From Paraphaeosphaeria minitans (taxonomy: Eukaryota > Ascomycota > Dothideomycetes > Pleosporales > Didymosphaeriaceae), in assembly GCA_015832175.1 (NCBI GenBank), contig WJXW01000003.1, positions 248,001-312,000 on the forward strand: 64,000 nt of DNA. Reading direction: 5' to 3'. Numbering within the stretch: the stretch's first letter is position 1; each line of letters begins with the position of its first letter. The translations under genes were made by a program, and so were the position numbers. Shown in pieces: positions 22,936-34,754 of the stretch. The notes under the pieces were generated by a model that was not told the origin of the DNA, did not search any database, and was given only the letters and a program-made list of their open reading frames with translations.

Positions 22936-24631
22936 TTATGCCCAGTGCGTGGATCTTCGGTCGAGGTGCGATTGTGCCGGGGACTTGACACCCAGGTTCA
23001 GCGGTTCGGGCATGAGGCCGGGGGAAAGCATCATCGGCAGCATCGCCTGGTCTTGTGCCTTGGTCAGGTACTGTGGGGCGTTCTGGTGGCCGGGCAGCGG
23101 CGTGATAGGCAGCGGCTTGTGGAAGAGGGGTATGCGGATTGGCCGTTCTTGAGACTCGAGCGGGCCCAGGACGGCCATGTTCTCGGGGAGGCGGGGCAGT
23201 CTGGGGATGACTGGGCTGAATGGCGACATGCGGAGCGGGTTCATGGGTTGCTCGTGACCGTTACTCAGATCGAGTTGGCGTGCGTTATTATGAGTCGGTT
23301 GAGACATGATGCGGGAGGTTGAAAGAGATTGGAGTTTGGTTTCGGCGGGGACATCCATGCTGTTGCTAGGCGTTCGGGAGTGGCCGTTTCTGCTGCCTAT
23401 GCGTGAACGATTGGAGCTAGTAGATTGGGAGCGCACGGGTGCAGTTCGGGTGTAGATCGGTCCCGTACTGCCTGATCGAGAGTGACTTCGGCTTGTTGGA
23501 GAGGATGGTTTGTACCCTTGACTAGCCGCACCACCTGACCGAGAGTTGCTTGGTTTCCGAACAGAGTCTGCGGTGTACGGTCGATAACTTCCGGAGTGGT
23601 ATCGCATGTGTTTTGGTTGCTCCACGTCGAATCTAGAGGAATTGTGGTATTGCGATCCTTCTGGGAAGCACACAGGCATCATGGAGGTCAGAAGTGGTCG
23701 CATTGAAGGCAAACACGCGCAGATGATACCGACGTTCGTCTCAATCGCCGAGAGCATCGCCGCAGGGGGGTTGTCGAAAGTAGGGTCCATCGAATTTGAG
23801 ATGGAAACCAGAGTCTGTAGCCGAATAATTGAGACAAGACACACACTAGTCCTTGTTAGCGTATGAACAGGTGAGGGCAGATGATACTTACACAGCTCCA
23901 AGGCCGAACACAACGATGAGAACTTTCTTCTGCCTGCTAGTTATTGACAGGCTCTTCAACACCGCGATCGGAAGGATCAGAATAACAATGTCTTGCACGA
24001 TGTTGACGGTAGCATTAGAAAACCAGATAGCTTCTTGGTTGAGGCACCTTCCATCGGCAATGGTTTTATCCCAAAAGTACGCCACTGGAAAGCAGAGAAA
24101 GATACTCCCTAGCAGCGTCCAGATACCGTACAGCGCAACAAATCCTATGACCACATAACACGCAACCCGAAAACGAGGGATTGGGAAGACGCGCAGGTAC
24201 TGCGTCAATATTGACATCTTGGTGGCGGTCAATGAGAGATTGTAGATCCAGACACTAGCCCAGAACGTCTACTCATGCGATCAGCTGGTGTTGACCGTAG
24301 GCAAGCATTCACGTTACCTTCAATGAGTCCGTCATCATAGCCGGAGTCAACTCTTGTATATGCTTGCCCAGTCCATTCTGAACCTGTAGAGCGATCGTAA
24401 CTGTCAAGCCAATAGACAGAATCTGTTCACAGTATTAAAGACAAGTCTGTTTTGTTGTACAGGTATACTCACCATAGCAAGAAAAATCCAGGCATCCTCA
24501 GCGCCTGCTTTGTGAATAAGCAGTCCTCGAGTGAACAAGCGAAGGAACATAACAAGCCCAGCCATCAGCGTAAACACCAAAACGACAGTGTTAAGCATCG
24601 TCTGCGCCATACCAGCTGGCGAGGAAGCCAT
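22936..24631 (-). CDS. fungal rhodopsin-type integral membrane protein (PTH11-like)
   Basis: Four exons. Intron 1 is 24423-24472, intron 2 lies near 24265-24315 and intron 3 near 23845-23890; all join in frame. About seven hydrophobic helices are present, with family segments such as KAGAEDAWIFLAM (helix 1-2 loop), KMSILTQYLRVFP, YGIWTLLGSIFLCFPVAYFW and CLNQEAIWFSNA, then the helix ending in SISNSMDPTFDN and the last helix IETNVGIICACLP. A 190-residue serine/arginine-rich cytosolic tail follows. Family members include PTH11-type G-protein-coupled receptor candidates, but most are uncharacterised. No CFEM domain was found in frame. The ATG at 24631 was chosen because the upstream in-frame start at 24697 is GTG. 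Confidence 0.8.
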
Positions 24632-26128
24632 TAGGAAGAAACGAAAGGCTAGATGCCAGCACCATTCAGGAGAAGCGAAGGTGAAAAGAGCTACCACAAT
24701 CCCAACACCTCATCCTTGGTGAGCCCAAAGGAACATCGAAAGCAAAAACGAAGAGAATAACGAGGGAAAGCAGGCACACACCAAGACTGACAGCGGGATG
24801 GCGGGCAATTAGAGGTAGGAGCGCAAGTCGCTGAGGCAGCTACCCACAGCCCTGTGACAACTCCTCATGATCTTGACATCGATTGGAGTATGCACGGGCC
24901 GGCACATTGCCCCTGCAGGGTGCTCTGTCATGTAGGGGGTAGCATGCTCGAGCCGTCACGTATTCCGCCGTGCCTGTATGATCGCTCTGAGCAGTGCGAC
25001 AATAATTGCAGGAGATCTAGAATCTGCAAACGCTGTCAAGTTACCATTGGAAGACGGTGAGAAACAGCAGGCTGCTTGGCTGCGGCCTGAAAATCAAGGG
25101 AGAATGCACGAGTTTGAAGTCGTACCGTACGGTACCCGTCTGCACCTCGTGGCTGCACAGCTCGCAGAACGCCGATGCATTACCGCTCGCGATTCCAGCC
25201 AGGAAAGAACCCGTGCTGAATCTAATGGTTACGGTTGGCAGCCTTGTGGTTGGGATGTTTTCGCAGGAGATGGAGTGCGCACTACAGGCGAATTGTACGG
25301 TAATCCAACAAAGCGCTACGCCCAATCCATTCACACGAAGAACAAACTTCATTTCTCTTCAGAATTCTTTGCATTACCAGCCGATCTCTCCCATCCTCGT
25401 TCATAACCCGCCTTTCTATCCTCTGCCTATTTCGTGAACTGCGAGGGAAATCTTGGTTGGCTTCGGGTCAGACCTGAATCTGCGACGGGAAATGTATGAT
25501 CGACTGGAAGCGGGCCACATCAAACAGGCCCCATCAACAACCTGAAACCCTGGCACAGGCCGACTCATGGTCGCAACGCTCACCACGACGCACCATTCTT
25601 GACCAACAGCCTCGAGCTTCGCATGTTCGTTAAACAATAATAAGGGCAAATATTAGACTATCATCGCCGACACCTCCAGAAACCGGGCGAGAGGCACAAA
25701 CGGCGTTCCCCCCGGCGGAGAAATTTTTGCAGGGTAGATTTTCCTTCTGGAGAGTGAGGATACGGACCGGATGGAAGCAATTCCACCCATGTGTTAGGAC
25801 CCACAACCTTCCCTCCACTGCCTCCTACAGGCGAAGTCATCGTCTTAGGCTCACTCGGTAATGCGGGTTAAGGTTCGCAACAAAACTATATCATTACTTG
25901 AGACTATGTAGCTGTCGAGAAGCGACAGGCACGGGCCAGTATTCTTCCAATCAAGCAGGTACCCTACCTGGGAGCATGCACGCGATGTGGGCTACAATGA
26001 AGAACCAAATGATCGTCATGCAAATAATCGTACATTCGTAACAGCTACGGACTCGACTTCCGTCTGTACGCAAAGCCCTCCCGGTCCGCTTCCCCACGGC
26101 TTCCCCCTAGATTACGGCTTCATGCACT
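24632..26128. other. intergenic, divergent/convergent spacer
   Basis: About 1.5 kb. Apart from the small minus-strand frame at 25041-25352 I see nothing coding. Confidence 0.5.
25041..25352 (-). CDS. small ORF with possible signal peptide, hypothetical
   Basis: A 103-codon frame starts with ATG. Its first 25 residues (KFVLRVNGLGVALCWITVQF and so on) look like a signal peptide ending in ACSA. Four cysteines follow (SCEN, FCELCS), or five counting the one in the leader. It lies upstream of the rhodopsin-type gene on the same strand, so it could instead be part of that gene's untranslated leader. No family is recognised and chance is quite possible. Confidence 0.25.
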   Translation of the reverse strand: MKFVLRVNGLGVALCWITVQFACSAHSISCENIPTTRLPTVTIRFSTGSFLAGIASGNASAFCELCSHEVQTGTVRYDFKLVHSPLIFRPQPSSLLFLTVFQW

Positions 26129-27526
26129 CTACAACTCGGGGCTCTCGTCAACGAACGGCGCTAGCCTCTCCTTAAGGTCGTCAACGCTCAGCTCATCACC
26201 GGTCCAGTACATCTGCTTTGCTCCTTCCGTTTTCGGCGGGATCAAGACATCGGACACGACCTGGATGACACCATCGCTGGCAACACCGTCGTGGATGGTC
26301 ACGCGCGAGAAGGCATTAATCCTGATCTCGACGAAGGGACCATATCTTGCGCTGTCAACAGAGAGATACTTGTCCTTGAGGACGGTGGGCAGATCGACAT
26401 GGAAATGGCGGTAGTCATCCGTCCTCTCGTCGTCATTTCCGGACTGGTCGAAGAATGCATCGGAGTACAAAGTCTGGTCGACAACAATGTGGTACTCGAG
26501 AAGAGCCTTGAGGTACTTCAAACCGTACTGGCTGAACAAGAAAGCGTTGGCCCTGGGACCGAGCTTCTTGAACGCAAAGTTCGAAGGGGCGAAGAAGGTT
26601 CCTCCGTGGTGAGGGTGATCGGTGCTGTTCATCTTGTCGAAGAGATCAGTCTTGCCGAGGGCTAGCTCCAAAGTGCTGAACTCGCCCGGGAGAAGGTCGA
26701 TGATGGTGGCAACCTGCGGGGGCGGGACGATGATGTGATCTACACCGTGGATCACTCCGTTCGTGCCGAAGATGTTAACTGCGACAATCTTGCTGTAGAA
26801 GTTGATTGTGGGTCCCTTGAGGGTCACGCGCACAGTGAGACGCTGCGCGTGACCAAGATTCTCAGGCTCAAGTAGCGTAGGGATCGTGTACGAGTGCAAA
26901 ACACGGCCAGCTGGGTAGAAGTCGGGACTGATGTGGTACAGCAGAACCTTCTCCAGGAATTCTTCCGAAGGCTTCTTGCCATGCTTGGGGATTCTCTCGA
27001 ACGCCTCATCAGTAGGTGCGAACACGGTATAGTTAGATTTGGTGCTGTTCAACTTGTCGACAAGGTCAGGGTAATCGCCGATAAGCTTAGCAAGCTTAGT
27101 GGTGTACTTGCTTTTGCTGATGAGTTCGTACACGGTCTGGTTCGGCTTCTCGTGATGCGGAGGGTGATCCGGCCTTCCGTGATGGGGCGGGCCATGGTGA
27201 GGTGGTTTGTCGTGTGGAGGATGGTGGGGATGGTCTGGGTTCTCGGAAAAGTCCATGACTTCCTCGAAGGATGAGCCTTCCAACCAAGACTGAACATCGC
27301 ATCCAGTCTCGTGAATCTTGCGGTAGGCGTGGTCACCTACTTCCTTCACACTCTCGATTGCCTTCGCAAAAGCATCGTCAAAGACGTGCTGTGTCTTCTC
27401 GAAGACGCCCCGAGTCTGGTCGATGACCTTTCTTTCAGTCTTATCAATGTTCTGGAAGACGTCCGTCTCCGTGATAACGAAGGCGGACGCGAGGGGGAGC
27501 AACGTGAGCACCTGGGTGATTCTCAT
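26129..27526 (-). CDS. secreted protein with two fasciclin (FAS1) domains
   Basis: A single-exon frame of 465 codons starts at the ATG at 27526 (MRITQVLTLLPLASAFVITE), a clear signal peptide with cleavage near residue 17. After a 90-residue leader comes a His/Pro-rich linker (about residues 97-130) with repeated HPHHPPH and PPHHGPPHHG motifs. FAS1 domain 1 follows with NYTVFAPTDEAFERIP and NIFGTNGVIHGVDHIIVPP. Domain 2 has GTFFAPSNFAFKKLG and YLKALLEYHIV. FAS1 proteins mediate adhesion at the cell surface or wall. No GPI signal is obvious at the C-terminus (FVDESPEL), so it is probably soluble or wall-associated. NxS/T glycosylation sites are present. Confidence 0.87.
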   Translation of the reverse strand: MRITQVLTLLPLASAFVITETDVFQNIDKTERKVIDQTRGVFEKTQHVFDDAFAKAIESVKEVGDHAYRKIHETGCDVQSWLEGSSFEEVMDFSENPDHPHHPPHDKPPHHGPPHHGRPDHPPHHEKPNQTVYELISKSKYTTKLAKLIGDYPDLVDKLNSTKSNYTVFAPTDEAFERIPKHGKKPSEEFLEKVLLYHISPDFYPAGRVLHSYTIPTLLEPENLGHAQRLTVRVTLKGPTINFYSKIVAVNIFGTNGVIHGVDHIIVPPPQVATIIDLLPGEFSTLELALGKTDLFDKMNSTDHPHHGGTFFAPSNFAFKKLGPRANAFLFSQYGLKYLKALLEYHIVVDQTLYSDAFFDQSGNDDERTDDYRHFHVDLPTVLKDKYLSVDSARYGPFVEIRINAFSRVTIHDGVASDGVIQVVSDVLIPPKTEGAKQMYWTGDELSVDDLKERLAPFVDESPEL

Positions 27527-28658
27527 CTTCACTTTGGGTCAAATCAAACGTGACGGAGATGATGGAGAAGGGTCTCTACTGGGACAAAGAAGTCTGAAGT
27601 AGTCGATCATTCGATGACACCACCACTGCGTGGCAGTGCCTGCCTAGCGGATCACCCGGCTGGGGTACGGGATTACGGGTGAAATACGAGTGCACGCGAG
27701 TTTTGATGTGGCGACGAGTGCAGACGAGACGATACTGAGCGAAGACTACCGTATTCTTTAAACCCTTCACGGTAGTGTTTCCTTGCAACGATCAATGAAT
27801 CCACGCTCTATCTATGTGTTTTTTTGGAGTAGAAGCCGCGCAATGAGCTCTAGGAAAGCGTCGTCATCCTCCTTGGCGTGGTGGCGGTCGATCCGGAATG
27901 GCGAAAGAGGGGTAAGCTGCGGCCATTCGCGTTGCAAGTCCATCGATGGCAATAGAAAAATCGTGACGCTCTGCACGAATATACAGACAAACAAACAAAA
28001 TGGCCATATAGACAGCGTTCTGCCTGGTTAGCGTTCTATTTCTAAAATACCTAGGCAGCTGGGACCAGAGCTGTACGGTCACGTGGACATTCCCGCCTCT
28101 CGGAAGCTAAAGATGGCTAGTGCAGAACTGCGTCATGGTTGCTCTTTTAGTCCCGCATCCCCACCACAGCTCTCCACAATAGGCATCACCGTCATCTCGA
28201 TCTGCTCATAACCAATGTTCTATGGGCTCAGAAAGGCCTCAATGCATCGCCCCGTGGCCTTCGTAACCTGATTCGAGCTGACTCAACCCTGCTAAGCTTT
28301 CCATCACGTAACAATATGAATTATCTATACTGTGGTATGCGGGGTTGAAGGCACCTGGAAGTTAGCCATCGTGTCATTTGGTCCCTGACATGTGTCTGGG
28401 CCCGCAATAGCCAGCGTTTTGATCCAAATTCAAGCTTTTGCAAGCCTCGTTAAGCTTTTATCCCAGTGCCATTCCACTAATCCAAGGACATGCAATCCTG
28501 TTTGCGACTCCGGACGCTTCCGTCACTGCCAACAGCGCATTACATCACCGACATGCATTTATTTGCTACTGGCTTTTCCACCTCCTGCAGACCCATCTCC
28601 GCCTCCATCACGAGTATTGTCTCTTTCCAACGACAACGCCAAAACAACATCCCACAAC
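27527..28658. other. intergenic, divergent promoters
   Basis: The shared upstream region of the fasciclin gene and glutamate decarboxylase. It holds a short (CAAA)n run near 27986. No gene seen. Confidence 0.6.
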
Positions 28659-30537
28659 ATGTCTCTCTCCAGACACGTCAATCCCGATGAGCTGATCCAG
28701 TCGATGCATGACCATCCTATCCACAAAGCCAGTCAGAACAAAAACCGTTTCACTTCGCACATAACGCCGTACTCGAGCCGCTATGCGAGCTCAACGGAGC
28801 TTTCCAAATACCAAATTCCACATGATGGAGCTCCGGCCGAAGTCGTTCACCAATTGCTCAAAGACGAGCTGGACTTGGATGGCGTAAGATAGACCTGGCA
28901 TGCTCTGTTGTCTTTCGTTAATCAGCCGAAGCGTCCTCAATTGAACCTCGCATCTTTCGTAGGAACATACATGGAGAAGGAGGCAGAACAGCTCATGGTC
29001 GAGAACCTCTCGAAAAACATGAGCGATGCTGACGAGTATCCTGCCATGATGGACATGCACGGTCGGTGCGTCTCGATCCTCGCTCATCTCTGGGGCGTCC
29101 AGAAAGGCGAGAAGGCCATTGGTTCCGCAACCACCGGCTCAAGCGAAGCTATCCACCTCGGCGGACTGGCTATGAAACGCCGTTGGCAGGAGAAGAGGGA
29201 GAAGGAGGGCAAGGATAAATCCAAACCCAACATCCTGATGGGTTCCAACGCACAGGTAGCCCTGGAAAAATTTGCAAGGTACTTCGAAGTGGAGGCTCGC
29301 ATCCTGCCAGTGTCAGCAAAGTCGAACTATCGCTTGGACCCTGAGCTTGTGAAGGAGAACATTGACGAGAATACGATTGGTGTTTTCGTAATCTTGGGCT
29401 CGACCTACACTGGGCACTACGAGCCAGTGGAAGAGATCAGCAACATCCTCGATGAGTATGAGAAGGAGACGGGTGTGGACATCCCGATCCACGTTGATGT
29501 AAGTTGACGATATCTTTCCTAATCTTCCCTTGCTGACCTTCTAGGGCGCTTCCGGCGCATTTATTGCTCCCTTCACGGACGCGAAAGCAGGCCATAAGTG
29601 GAACTTTGAGCTTCCCCGCGTCAAGTCGATCAACGTCAGTGGACACAAGTTTGGTTTGGTCTATGCTGGCGTTGGGTGGATCATCTGGAGAGACGAGAGC
29701 TACCTGCCCAAGCATCTCGTGTTCGAGTTGCACTATCTGGGCGGTACGGAAGAGTCTTACACTCTGAACTTCTCCAGACCCGGAGCGCAGATCATTGCGC
29801 AGTACTACAACCTTATTCACCTTGGCTTTACTGGTTACCGAAGCATAATGGAGAACACGCTGGCAAACGCGCGACTGTTCAGTCGCGCACTGGAGCACAC
29901 TGGCTGGTACCGCTGCGTACGTTTCTGAAGTTATTTCGCAAAATGGTTTGCTAACCCCCACCAGATCAGCGATATCCACCGGAAGAAGGGTGATCACGCG
30001 TACGAGAAGGGCAAAGCGCCTTACGAATCTGGCGAGAGCAGTGCCGACTACAACGCTGGTCTTCCAGTCGTTGCCTTCACATTCACGGATGACTTCAAGA
30101 AACAATACCCTCACCTGAAGGAAGATGCAGTGCAGAACTTGATGAGGGCAAAGCAGTACATCATTCCAAGTATGTCTGCCCGTGAGAATTGCTTTACACA
30201 GCTGACGATACAGGCTACCCGTTGCCGCCGAACGAAGAGACTACGCAGATTCTTCGCGTTGTCGTCCGCGAGACATTGTCGTTGGATATGATTGACCGCC
30301 TGGTCACGGATCTTTGCAACGTGACGGAGAGCATGATGAACAGCGACGCAGTAGAGCTCACAGCGTGGCAGCCAGCCCCGCGGAGCGTCGAGGTACATGA
30401 AACTTGCTTTTACAGACCCAGGATTATGCTGACAAGCTTTTTTGTAGAAGCAACATACTTCAGCCGGCCTGTCGGCGCATCAGAAGAACCAGTCGAAGCG
30501 GCCGATGGGGAAAGGGGTGCATCGAAGCGTGTGCTGA
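28659..30537 (+). CDS. GAD1: glutamate decarboxylase (PLP-dependent)
   Basis: Six exons, with introns at 28884-28925, 29499-29544, 29917-29964, 30170-30213 and 30393-30447, give about 547 residues. The PLP lysine is in NVSGHKFGLVYAGVGW. Other conserved segments are GSATTGSSEAIHLGGLAM, HVDGASGAFIAPF, LNFSRPGAQIIAQYYNL and PVVAFTF. The enzyme decarboxylates L-glutamate to GABA, consuming a proton; in fungi it feeds the GABA shunt and helps with acid and oxidative stress. The start MSLSRHVNPDELIQ is the first in-frame ATG. The last exon ends in VHRSVC after a basic stretch. The length is normal for fungal GAD and all motifs are intact. Confidence 0.93.
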
Positions 30538-31480
30538 TCACCGAGCTGGACCCAATGGAGCAATACGTCCAATCTCAAAGCAATGGTCGCTGCATACCAT
30601 CGAGATGGTGGAAATGTTCGGATGGGGGATCTACCGGTGGATAGCGTAATTTGTGACAGAAAAGGAACCAAACAGTATGCAAGCACAATATATGTGGTAC
30701 GTTAATGGAAATGACAAGTACTCGAGCCAAGGTCAATATCTATCGGCGTGGCAGCAAGCGGTTTTGCCGATCATTAAGCATTGCAGCGGGAACGACAGGC
30801 CTGCTCTCTGTCTCTGATGCTTGCTCCTCTGCAGGATCATCGGCGCCTTGTCGCCCCATGGCTGGCCACTCGGAGCGCGTCCAGATCTCCGGGCGGATGC
30901 ATCGAGATCTTGATCAGATCGCCTCTAGACCCCATTTGGCAAAACATTCCTTGGCGGTCGCGATCTTGAAAAGTCCATTACAACACCACCATCGTCGAGA
31001 CGAACATGGACAGCAGCCCACCGTGCGCATCCCTTTTGGGTTTGCCATGCATCGCCTGCCCAATGACGCAACGCGGGCTTTCCGGTCGGTCATGCCGCAG
31101 TTGTAGCGCAATAGCTCCGAGAACGGATCTCCTCCACGCTTGGAACCTGCAGCAGCCATGCCCTGCAGCCCCAAATTTGCTCCAATGTCAGATGACATAG
31201 CCTTGTTTCTTCTAGTGCGTGCCGCATTAAATCTCGGTACCCATGTGCTAAAACATTGTCTTGATCATGACGTCTCCAGTCCATTGGGCTCTTGACTTCT
31301 TCCACGGCTCGCCTACCACCTATGTGACTGCAACATGTGCGATCCTCAAAGGCGCACATGAAGCTGACCTCTTTGATGCTGCGCCGCTGCGTTACATGGC
31401 CTCTCTGTAATGATTCTTGTTGCTCTTTTTGTTTGAAGCGAGGCCTGTGGGGTTCCCACATGCACGATACCTTTCCCGCT
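30538..31480. other. intergenic upstream of cry-DASH
   Basis: About 0.9 kb. Short frames lack known motifs. An in-frame ATG at 31460 could extend the cry-DASH protein by seven residues. Confidence 0.55.
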
Positions 31481-33694
31481 ATGGAGGACCCATCGCCTCG
31501 CGTGCTGCTGTACATCCTCCGCCGCGATGCTCGCCTCTCCGACAATCCCATTTTCCACGCTGCATCCGCCACTTTGAACCTGAATACATCTACGAAACCA
31601 GTACACACCTCTGATACCCACATTCGCAATGACTCTTTTCTTCCGGACCAGGATTTTCCTTCCTTCACGCATCTTTTACCTGTATATATCTTTCCGTCCA
31701 ACCAAGTCGAAGTCTCGGGCTTCCTTCCAGATCCAGCGATGGAATCTCCATACCCAAAAGCAAAAAGCCGCATTGCAGGCTTTTGGAGGACGGGAAATCA
31801 CCGCGCGAAGTTCATGGCCGAAGGTGCGTGGGACTTGAAAGAGAAGTTACGAGGCCTTGGTTGCGGATCCGATCTACAAATAAGAGTTGGAAAGACAGGC
31901 GAAGTTGTAGAAAATATACTGCAATGGTATACAGAGGAGAAGAACGCTGGTCGAAGTATTGTGGACGTTGCAGGTATATGGATGACAGCAGATGAGGGCC
32001 AAGAAGAGAAGGATGACGAGGCGGACGTGCAGCGAATCGCTTCCGAGAGAGAGGTAGCATTCAAGGCATGGGCTGACGAAAAGTATTACATTGACAAGTG
32101 GGTTCCTCCTTAATCCTTCTTAATCAACCACGTAATCATATTCATGCAAGCTAACGTCATCATAGTCGAGATCTGCCCTTAAAAGACATTGCCGACCTCC
32201 CAAACATATATACGACATACCGAAAATCGCTGGAACCACTCCGATCACGACCGCGACCAAGCATCCCCGCTCCTATACAGCTTCCACCATCGCCTCCACA
32301 AGTTCCTCCTCAACAGCATCCCTTTGAAATTCCAACAAGCCGAGAAGGATTAGTCAAAGCTCTATTGAAACCGCTAGAAGATGACCCCAGCCATGGCTTG
32401 CCGTGTCCACCTCAATGGCCTCCGGAGACCAAATCCTCCCATCCTTTCCTTGGAGGCGAGACGGCGGCACACGAGAGACTTCGCCATCTCATCTCGGATG
32501 GAGCGTTGAGTACATACAAAGAAACGCGAAACGGGATGATCGGAATTGACTACAGCACCAAACTTTCTGGATTTCTTGCTCAAGGTGAGACTATTTCATC
32601 CGAAGCATGCTAGTCAAACGTTGTAATTAATTCCATCTTACAGGTCACATCACTGCACGACAAATGCACTGGGCAATGACGGATTTCGAAGAAGGGAGAG
32701 GCCCTGGCGCACAGATTCCAGACTACGGCAAAGGTGAAAACAACGGCACTGCAGGTGTGAGATTCGAGCTGTTGTGGCGAGACTACATGCATCTTTGTGC
32801 GCGCAAATTCGGCAACAGAATGTTCCACCTAGACGGCATCCAGGATTCGTAAGTCATTCCCCAAAAAATCATTCCTCACTGCCTCAAACCAAAGCTCATT
32901 GGCGCAGCAGCAAAACGCGAAAATCCGGCGACGTTGAGCCCGACGACTCGCACCACGAGCAGCGCTCCCCACACAAGCGCTGGAAAGGCGTACACCAAAG
33001 CGGCGATCTGGGCGACACCCCCGAACGCACGCGCGAAGTCTTCTGTCGATTTCGCTCCGGCCGTACCGGTATCGGCCTCATCGACGCCGCAAACCGTGAG
33101 GTCTTCCTCACAGGTTACACGTCCAACCGCGCCCGCCAGAACGTAGCTTCGTTTCTGTCCAACTCCTCCCATCTGGGTATCGACTGGCGCGTCGGGGCGG
33201 AATGGTACGAGTACCTCCTCATCGACTACGACATGGCCAGCAACTGGGGCAATTGGCAGTATGTCGCCGGCGTGGGTAATGATCCGAGACAAGGCCGTGT
33301 TTTCAACCCTGTCAAGCAGGCGCTGGACTATGACCCGCAAGGCGAGTATATCAAAGCGTGGGTGCCGGAGCTACGGCAGCTTCCTTTGATGAAGAGTGTG
33401 GCGATGAACAAGCAGGAGATTGACGAGCAGAAGCTGATGGGTCTCTATCAGGCGTGGAGGTTGGGTGACTGGGATAAAGACCGGCTGGGGCTCAGAGGCG
33501 TGGAGTGGGTTGAGTCGCCGCTGATCAAGATACAATTCTCTGTCAGTAGAGGTCGGGGCAGGGGAGGTTCGGAAGGGCGAGGTAGAGGTAGAGCGTGGAG
33601 AGGTCGGAATCGCGGTAACGAAAGAGGAAAGACGAGGCTCGAGGTCGAGAAACAGATTGCAAATGTGCAGATTGCGGATGGAACCGGGGGATGA
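31481..33694 (+). CDS. cryptochrome DASH / photolyase-family protein with RGG tail
   Basis: Four exons, with introns at 32098-32165, 32585-32643 and 32849-32907. The photolyase alpha/beta antenna domain starts with VLLYILRRDARLSDNP. The helical FAD-binding domain holds HITARQMHWAMTDFEEG, FELLWRDYMHLCARKFG, RARQNVASFLSNSSHLGIDW, then an IDYDMASNWGNWQYVAGVG segment that is the hallmark of the DASH class. The C-terminus has RGG/RG repeats (about 60 residues), as in many fungal cry-DASH proteins, suggesting RNA binding. Cry-DASH repairs cyclobutane pyrimidine dimers, mainly in single-stranded DNA, and may sense blue light. The start could be 31460 instead. Confidence 0.9.
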
Positions 33695-33917
33695 TAGTTG
33701 TGTCAAAAATCAGCGATTTGCCATTTGCGTCTTTTATCACGATCAGTTTGTGTACGAGGTCGCTTCGCTTACAATACTCGCGTGCTCCGCGTGTTCATCC
33801 AGGAACCGTCAAGACGAGTGTGACATTGTACAAGTTCCTTGCAGCACCGCACGCTTTGTCTTACCACAGCTTGACATTGTGAGACAAACCACGCTCTCCA
33901 CCCCCAAAACCTCCACA

Positions 33918-34754
33918 ATGCACCGCCCCTCTTATAAACCCAACCCTCATTCCGCCCAGCCTCTCCAAATCACTCTCCCAATGTGCAAGATCCACATCAC
34001 GTCTCTCCACCACGAGTCAACACCCAAACCCACGTCTTCATCCACCCAAACACCTTTCCCCACCCAACGTTCCAACCTCCAAAAGCACCACCGCAAAATG
34101 TCCCTCCCCGGCACCTTCTGCCTCTCCTCCGCATCCGCCGCCCTCACCCCCTCCACCACCCTGACATCCTTCCCAAATCACTACGAAGCGATGCAGCTCA
34201 CCCCCAGCGCTTGCACCGAAGACGTCAAAGCGCAGTTCCGCACCCTGCGCGGGGAGTACTTCGCTTGTGACGCAGGCAAGTACCGCCAGCTGCAGACGGC
34301 GTATGCCGTGTTGGTCGATAGCGAGGCGAGGCGGGAGTACGACGAGCTGTACGGCGCGAGCATGGGGTTGCCGCGGACAGCGGGTGAGACGGGGGAGAGC
34401 AGCGGGTCTGCTTCTGCCTCGCTGCGGAAGAGTGCGCTGGTCAAGGCTGCGGTGTCGAGGATTGATGCGCAGGCTCAGGAGCCGGACCTTGGACAGCGGC
34501 TCCGTGCAGAGGAGGAGCTACGGCTTCGTCGAGAACAGGAGGAGGCGGAGGAAGAGGAGGAGGGGCGGCGGCAGCGCGAGGCGGATCCGAACTATGGACT
34601 GAAGCATTTCTCGCAGGTGCACGCGCCGCTGATTGGGTCGCAGCCGTATCATAGCTACGTGCCTGTTGCGGCAGAGTACGAGGGGGGTAAGCGGACGAGG
34701 AGGTCCAGACGGCCAATGTATGTGGGGGAGTTGGCGGCGAAGGCGGTGCCGTAG
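33918..34754 (+). CDS. J-domain-like protein lacking the HPD motif
   Basis: A single-exon frame. The region starting NHYEAMQLTPSACTEDVKAQ and ending LVDSEARREYDELYG matches the J-domain helix pattern. The loop that should hold HPD reads FACDAGKY, so stimulation of an Hsp70 ATPase is not expected by the usual mechanism. A glutamate/arginine-rich coiled segment follows (ERR/EEE run), then a conserved-looking tail with YHSYVPVAAEYEGG. The ATG at 34098 (MSLPGTFCLSS) has a good context and may be the real start. Small degenerate J proteins occur in fungi, and the role here is unknown. Confidence 0.6.
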   Translation: MHRPSYKPNPHSAQPLQITLPMCKIHITSLHHESTPKPTSSSTQTPFPTQRSNLQKHHRKMSLPGTFCLSSASAALTPSTTLTSFPNHYEAMQLTPSACTEDVKAQFRTLRGEYFACDAGKYRQLQTAYAVLVDSEARREYDELYGASMGLPRTAGETGESSGSASASLRKSALVKAAVSRIDAQAQEPDLGQRLRAEEELRLRREQEEAEEEEEGRRQREADPNYGLKHFSQVHAPLIGSQPYHSYVPVAAEYEGGKRTRRSRRPMYVGELAAKAVP

